A stretch of DNA of 8,394 nt from Clostridia bacterium. Lineage in GTDB: Bacteria > Bacillota_A > Clostridia > Oscillospirales > QAKW01. Below are positions 5,901 through 8,394 of the stretch, one piece after another. The notes below the pieces were generated by a model, which saw only the letters and a list, made by a program, of their open reading frames with translations, did no database searches and was not told where the DNA came from. The DNA is taken from contig JAFQKO010000159.1 of NCBI GenBank assembly GCA_017396865.1, forward strand, positions 1 to 8,394, read 5' to 3'. The position numbers and the translations under genes were made by a program. How positions within the stretch are numbered: the stretch's first letter is position 1; every line of letters starts with the position of its first letter.

Positions 5901-6740
5901 ATGGGAAGTATTGAAACTTTATTGATTATTACCGCGATTGCGGGCGTTTTGGGAACGGGTCTTGGCGGATTGATCGGAGCGATGCTTCAAAAAGAATCCA
6001 ACCGTACCGTCAGCTTGCTGCTGAGCTTCGCGGCGGGTGTGATGCTGAGCGTGGTTTGCTTTGATTTGGTGGTGGAGGCTATCGATGCAAAAATGGGCAT
6101 CTATACGGTGATTTTGTCCATTTCATCGGGCGTCGCCATTACGTTTCTTTTGAATTATATCATTGATAAAAAGACCGCACCTGAGCTGGCGCATATCGAT
6201 GAAAAGCATCCCAAAACCGCCGACGATCTGAACGAACTGATCCATAGCGACCATTGGGAGCATCATGTCGAAAGAAACGATACCAAGCTGTCTCTTTTTG
6301 TGGCGGGTGTTGTGATGGCCTGCGCTATCGCGTTGCATAACGTCCCGGAGGGAATGACCATCGGCGCTTCTTTCGTTGCGGAGGACGCTGTTTTTGGCGG
6401 CGCATCGTTGGTGTTGGCTGTCTTGATTGGTTTACATAACGTTCCTGAAGGAATGGCGGTATCGGTGCCGCTGATCAGCGGCGGCATGAAAAAGTCGAAG
6501 GCCGTTTTGATTACGGCATCCACGGGCATTCCCACCATGCTGGGTGCATTGCTGGGCTATTGGATCGGCGAGATCGGCCCCTTGGGCTTAACGCTCAGCT
6601 TGGGCTTTGCCAGCGGCGCAATGCTTTACGTGGTGTTTGGCGAAATATTGCCGCAGTCGATCTTGATGTATCACAGTAAAGCCCCTGCATTTTCCGCTAT
6701 CGTAGGAATGCTGGTCGGCTTGCTGATTATTTTTGCATGA
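5901..6740 (+). CDS. ZIP-family divalent metal transporter (ZupT/GufA type)
   Basis: The product is 279 residues with about eight hydrophobic segments (roughly 5-27, 37-58, 67-88, 131-151, 163-187, 200-220, 225-247 and 255-279), a membrane protein of the ZIP fold. Metal-binding signatures occur in the fourth and fifth segments: 'ALHNVPEGMTIG' (H146, E150) and 'GLHNVPEGMAVSVP' (H179, E183). The cytoplasmic loop between segments three and four (about 90-128) is hydrophilic and His-rich (H98, H103, H115, H118, H121, H122), as in many ZIP proteins. Family members usually import Zn(II) and often Fe(II) or Mn(II) without ATP; the preferred metal cannot be read from sequence. ATG 5901 has AAAGGGTG five bases upstream. 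The gene has its own promoter and terminator. No metal-sensor regulator gene lies nearby. Confidence 0.93.
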   Translation: MGSIETLLIITAIAGVLGTGLGGLIGAMLQKESNRTVSLLLSFAAGVMLSVVCFDLVVEAIDAKMGIYTVILSISSGVAITFLLNYIIDKKTAPELAHIDEKHPKTADDLNELIHSDHWEHHVERNDTKLSLFVAGVVMACAIALHNVPEGMTIGASFVAEDAVFGGASLVLAVLIGLHNVPEGMAVSVPLISGGMKKSKAVLITASTGIPTMLGALLGYWIGEIGPLGLTLSLGFASGAMLYVVFGEILPQSILMYHSKAPAFSAIVGMLVGLLIIFA

Positions 6741-6743
6741 TTG

Positions 6744-6775
6744 AATAAAAGAGCAGATGCGATGCATCTGCTCTT
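6744..6775. repeat. 32-nt exact direct repeat, copy 1
   Basis: All 32 bases are identical to 8023-8054, offset 1279 bp. It contains the terminator hairpin. Together the two copies bracket the ankyrin-repeat gene and part of the tRNA-like region. Confidence 0.9.
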
Positions 6776-6780
6776 AATTA
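6748..6780. terminator. Terminator between the convergent ZIP and ankyrin genes
   Basis: A 12-bp perfect stem, AAGAGCAGATGC (6749-6760) with GCATCTGCTCTT (6764-6775), closes on a three-base loop GAT. A-rich sequence lies before it and TTAATTA after it. It starts eight bases past the ZIP stop and ends just before the ankyrin gene stop (6780-6778), so it can serve both. Positions 6744-6775 recur exactly at 8023-8054. Confidence 0.82.
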
Positions 6781-7803
6781 TATAAGCTCAAAATATGCAG
6801 CGCGATCTGCTTTTTTAACCTCACCGTAATTGACAGAAAATCTGATTTTGCACCCCGTTTCCGTTTCTATCGTAGTAATTGGCTGGCCGTATTCGGCGTT
6901 TCCTTTTACTATGGTTCGATAATCAAATGAGAATCCCATAACAGTATTGCCCACAATTCCGTTAAAATGATCCGAAACGTCAATCAAATCGAGGGATGGA
7001 AGGATGGTGTCTGTCCAAAAATCGGCGTGTGGTGTTGTGATCAGAACCCCGCCATCATAAACAAAGTAAAGTGTTTGCGTGTAGCAATTGTCCTTCTTGA
7101 AGTTCTGAAGATTTATGGAAAAAATGGGAGCATTGTTGCCGTTTGGCTCTGCCAAAACCTTGATGATTCGTTTTCCGATAACTGTTTCATAGGAATCGAT
7201 TCCGTCATATGGCTTCCCATCCTCAAGTGCTTGGTATATTTGGGAAACCGCCTCAAACAGATTGGCCGTGTCTTGGGAATCTTCGCAAATGGACTGATAG
7301 CTGCTTTCCTTGCAGATGAAATCCCAAGGGGTCTCATCGCCTAAAGTCGGGGAAATCGGTCTGTTTTTGGCACCTGCGTTCAGAAGGATCTTTGTTGCTT
7401 CAATCATGTGGCGATCAAAAGTTGAAAGTGTTAATGCATACAGACATTGTGCGCCAAAGCACCCATCGCATTTGTTTACGTCGAAACCGTGGTCGAGAAA
7501 AAAGTGAATAATCGCACACATTGAGGCCCCAAGGTTGGGATTCAAATCTTGATTGTGCTCGCAATCGTCACAATCAATTTCGTCGCAGTCATCGCAAGCG
7601 TCGCCGATAATATCGCCACGCGCCGTCCACCAATAGCCGCTCAAAATTTCAGAAAGGATATTTTCGTCATTCTTTTTGCCGATGGCATTGATGTCTGCGC
7701 CTTGTTGGATCAATTCCTCGGCTGTATCAAAATTCGGCGCACCGGAGCGAAGCAACTCAATTAATTTATTTTCAAGTTCGCCATAACCATAATCATAGGC
7801 CAT
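6778..7803 (-). CDS. Ankyrin-repeat protein with acidic Cys cluster, function unknown
   Basis: The product is 341 residues. ATG 7803 is chosen because AGGAGGT (7817-7811) sits seven bases upstream; the in-frame GTG at 7812 overlaps that site and cannot be the start. The N-terminal half looks like degenerate ankyrin repeats: 'TAEELIQQGADINAIGKKNDENILSEIL' (27-54), 'IIHFFLDHGFDVNKCDG' (98-114) and 'EATKILLNAGAKNR' (135-148). Between the first two lies an acidic loop with Cys at 70, 73, 78 and 81 (CxxC-x4-CxxC, mostly Asp/Glu between), then C112, C115 and C120, suggesting a metal site. The C-terminal half (about 190-341) is a separate beta-rich-looking region I do not recognise. There is no signal peptide or membrane segment. 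Sampled stretches are about 40-43% GC against 52-60% in pyruvate kinase, hinting at acquisition. Such proteins often mediate protein-protein contacts; an immunity or antitoxin-like role would be speculation. Confidence 0.75.
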   Translation of the reverse strand: MAYDYGYGELENKLIELLRSGAPNFDTAEELIQQGADINAIGKKNDENILSEILSGYWWTARGDIIGDACDDCDEIDCDDCEHNQDLNPNLGASMCAIIHFFLDHGFDVNKCDGCFGAQCLYALTLSTFDRHMIEATKILLNAGAKNRPISPTLGDETPWDFICKESSYQSICEDSQDTANLFEAVSQIYQALEDGKPYDGIDSYETVIGKRIIKVLAEPNGNNAPIFSINLQNFKKDNCYTQTLYFVYDGGVLITTPHADFWTDTILPSLDLIDVSDHFNGIVGNTVMGFSFDYRTIVKGNAEYGQPITTIETETGCKIRFSVNYGEVKKADRAAYFELI

Positions 7804-7810
7804 AGTAAAC

Positions 7811-7817
7811 ACCTCCT
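7811..7817 (-). promoter_or_regulatory. Ribosome binding site deciding the ankyrin gene start
   Basis: AGGAGGT on the minus strand (7817-7811) is seven bases from ATG 7803 and overlaps the alternative GTG 7812-7810, which rules out the longer form. I do not see a convincing -35/-10 pair upstream in 7818-7900. Confidence 0.8.
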
Positions 7818-7927
7818 AATTATAGTTTATTATGTTAATTCTCCTATGCAAATTGTCAGTTATTTTAATCAGCATATCATAGTTAATCGATAATTGCAAG
7901 AATAAAGCGCGGAGCACAGGCTTGAGC

Positions 7928-8019
7928 GGACTTGAACTCCCTAAAGGGACTAGGAAGCGCAATGCGCTTCCGTCGCTGCTCCCGCCTTCGGCGGGCACGC
8001 TCGCGCCACATCACTCGGG
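7928..8019 (-). pseudogene. Degenerate tRNA-like remnant with palindromes in place of the body
   Basis: Read on the minus strand, this begins with CCGAGTGATGTGGCGC (8018-8003), similar to the acceptor and D-arm start of a bacterial tRNA-Pro. It ends with a T-loop-like GTTCAAGTCC (7937-7928), the same ten bases as in the better tRNA-like tail at 8083-8074. Between them are three strong hairpins rather than an anticodon arm. The T stem does not pair and no acceptor 3' strand follows, so it is not a functional tRNA. The tRNA origin is inferred from these two short matches. Confidence 0.35.
7938..7995. repeat. Cluster of three perfect short palindromes
   Basis: Three hairpins follow one another: TCCCT-AA-AGGGA (7938-7949), GGAAGCGCA-A-TGCGCTTCC (7953-7971) and CCCGCC-TTC-GGCGGG (7981-7995). 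All are perfect, with loops of one to three bases. The first two are three bases apart and the third nine bases further on. Sequences differ between them, so this is not a simple tandem repeat. Confidence 0.8.
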
Positions 8020-8021
8020 CA

Positions 8022-8060
8022 AAATAAAAGAGCAGATGCGATGCATCTGCTCTTTTATTT
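8022..8060. terminator. Strong hairpin terminator after the tRNA-like CCA end
   Basis: An 18-bp perfect stem (8022-8039 with 8043-8060) closes on GAT. In the minus direction it begins directly at the tRNA-like CCA (8062-8060) and ends in a T-rich TTTTATTT, as expected for a tRNA gene terminator. With one mismatch and one G-T, complementarity resumes outward to TCACTCGG (8011-8018) and CCGAGTGA (8064-8071), giving a 61-bp near-palindrome centred on 8041. Positions 8023-8054 equal 6744-6775. Confidence 0.8.
8023..8054. repeat. 32-nt exact direct repeat, copy 2
   Basis: Identical over 32 bases to 6744-6775. Here the hairpin is extended by six further A/T pairs on each side, which copy 1 lacks, so this copy looks like the complete form. 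Confidence 0.9.
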
Positions 8061-8089
8061 GGTCCGAGTGACAGGACTTGAACCTGAAG

Positions 8090-8112
8090 CCACACGCTGC
8101 AAGCAGCGGTGG
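8090..8112. repeat. Ten-pair hairpin inside the tRNA-like element
   Basis: CCAC plus CGCTGC (8090-8093 and 8095-8100) pairs with GCAGCG plus GTGG (8103-8112), with a single bulged A at 8094 and a two-base turn. It takes the place where an anticodon arm would be expected. Confidence 0.75.
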
Positions 8113-8138
8113 CTCTGCGGCAATGCCCCCACTCGCTC

Positions 8139-8152
8139 GCCGCTTGCGCGGC
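8139..8152. repeat. Five-pair GC hairpin inside the tRNA-like element
   Basis: GCCGC-TTGC-GCGGC on the plus strand. On the minus strand the loop reads GCAA, a stable GNRA tetraloop, which favours a structured transcript in the same direction as the tRNA-like tail. Confidence 0.7.
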
Positions 8153-8205
8153 AACCGCTCGGGATGGGCAACAAGAGGCCGCAGGTTCATGAAGTAATTT
8201 GGAAA

Positions 8206-8243
8206 ATAAAAAAGAAGTTCTCGAAAGAGAACTTCTTTTTTAT
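8206..8243. terminator. Bidirectional terminator with GAAA tetraloop
   Basis: A 17-bp perfect stem (8206-8222 with 8227-8243), core AGAAGTTCTC/GAGAACTTCT, closes on GAAA (8223-8226). It has an A-tract before and six T after on the plus strand, and an equivalent T-tract on the minus strand. No protein gene ends next to it in this window. It lies just beyond the tRNA-like element and so isolates that block from whatever lies to the right. Confidence 0.82.
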
Positions 8244-8306
8244 GGCTATAGGCTACAAAAAAGATATTTTTGCTGGTTTTTCGTATGAATTTGAACCCTT
8301 GCAAAA

Positions 8307-8383
8307 ATGATATATTGCTACGCAATATGATATACGGCTTCCGCCGTATGATATACTTGCTTCGCAAGCATGATATAATATCC
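8307..8383. repeat. Tandem hairpin array with ATGATATA spacers
   Basis: ATGATATA occurs four times, at 8307, 8327, 8348 and 8370 (periods 20, 21 and 22). Between successive copies lie three hairpins: ATATTGC-TAC-GCAATAT (8312-8328), ATACGGC-TTCC-GCCGTAT (8332-8349) and CTTGC-TTC-GCAAG (8356-8368). Stem sequences differ but remain self-complementary. The final unit runs into TATAATATCC near the window edge, so the array may serve as an upstream region for a gene outside. It is not a CRISPR array: units are too short and the variable parts are palindromic. Confidence 0.8.
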
Positions 8384-8394
8384 GTTCCCTCATA

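Larger units (their letters stand above)
8060..8163 (-). ncRNA. tRNA-like element with CCA end (tRNA-Pro-type tail), body replaced by hairpins
   Basis: On the minus strand the 3' part is tRNA-like. The T loop TTCAAGT (8082-8076) is closed by four of five stem pairs, followed by the acceptor strand CACTCGG (8070-8064), discriminator A and CCA (8062-8060), then a terminator. The tail resembles bacterial tRNA-Pro. A possible 5' acceptor strand CCGAGCG (8163-8157) pairs with it at six of seven positions, which would make a molecule of about 104 nt. The D and anticodon arms are not recognisable. The interior holds two strong hairpins, 8139-8152 and 8090-8112, and no seven-base anticodon loop. It is either a decayed tRNA or a structured RNA that borrowed a tRNA end; transcription is not shown. 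Confidence 0.4.

Noticed and set aside
6336..6455. Duplicated HNVPEG motifs in the ZIP protein as a sign of internal duplication
   Set aside because: Paired HNxPEG motifs in segments four and five are normal in ZupT/GufA-type ZIP proteins.
7818..7900. Promoter for the ankyrin gene
   Set aside because: A TATAAT lies too close to the ribosome binding site, and other -35/-10 pairs have poor spacing (for example CTGACA and CATAAT at 19 bp); none is convincing enough to list.
7816..8095. Minus-strand open frames 7883-8095 and 7816-7998
   Set aside because: Arginine-rich translations of the palindrome cluster, without start signals or recognisable domains.
8060..8136. Intact 77-nt tRNA starting at GCGAGTG (8136-8130)
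   Set aside because: The length fits and six of seven acceptor pairs form, but the D loop lacks GG and the anticodon stem closes on a loop too small for an anticodon.
8011..8367. Minus-strand open frame of 118 codons and overlapping plus-strand frame 8041-8310 as protein genes
   Set aside because: Both cross the tRNA-like tail, hairpins and terminators. The amino acid strings are what antisense tRNA sequence gives in Clostridia (for example 'VTGLEP' and 'FKSCHSD'), and no ribosome binding site fits.
8307..8383. CRISPR array
   Set aside because: Repeat units are about 8 bp with 12-14 bp palindromic intervals; no 23-47 bp repeats, no unique spacers and no cas genes.

Overview
The window looks like a piece of an anaerobic, mid-GC Gram-positive chromosome, most likely a gut-type Clostridia (Oscillospiraceae-like) species. 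The reasons are a glycyl-radical-enzyme gene (an oxygen-sensitive class), strong AGGAGG-type ribosome binding sites, near-consensus sigma-A promoters, compact A/T-flanked hairpin terminators, and pyruvate kinase and peptidase sequences of clostridial type. This taxonomic reading is inference from the sequence only.

Left part (1-1729): the first 271 codons of a pyruvate-formate-lyase-like glycyl radical enzyme run leftward off the window edge. A divergently transcribed AraC-family regulator (917-1699) faces away from it. The roughly 100-bp space between them holds a promoter for each gene and a 17-bp direct repeat (16/17 identical, 55 bp apart) that is a good candidate operator for the AraC protein. 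A perfect 34-bp palindrome closes the regulator gene and also the operon arriving from the other side.

Middle (1726-6740): a two-gene leftward operon encodes a PepD-type aminoacylhistidine dipeptidase (M20C) and a Xaa-Pro aminopeptidase-type enzyme (M24B), only 2 nt apart. It reads away from a rightward pyruvate kinase gene. Their two consensus promoters lie back to back, with -35 boxes forming the palindrome TGTCAACTTGACA. The peptidase leader carries an 18-codon upstream ORF whose stop overlaps the pepD start (ATGA). Pyruvate kinase is followed by its own terminator and then by a ZIP-family (ZupT/GufA-type) divalent metal transporter with its own extended -10 promoter. Peptidases and pyruvate kinase fit peptide salvage and glycolysis; no closer functional link is visible.

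Right part (6741-8394): this is the accessory-looking region. A leftward ankyrin-repeat gene with lower GC and an unusual acidic Cys cluster lies between two exact copies of a 32-nt hairpin sequence. Beyond it about 590 nt hold no convincing protein gene but are packed with short palindromes. On the minus strand a tRNA-like 3' end (T arm, acceptor strand and CCA, most like tRNA-Pro) runs straight into a terminator hairpin, preceded by strong hairpins where the tRNA body should be. A second, more degenerate tRNA-like remnant follows. After another terminator with a GAAA loop, the window ends in a tandem array of three hairpins whose stems differ but stay self-complementary, separated by ATGATATA spacers. 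This palindrome/tRNA-remnant block is the most unusual thing in the window.
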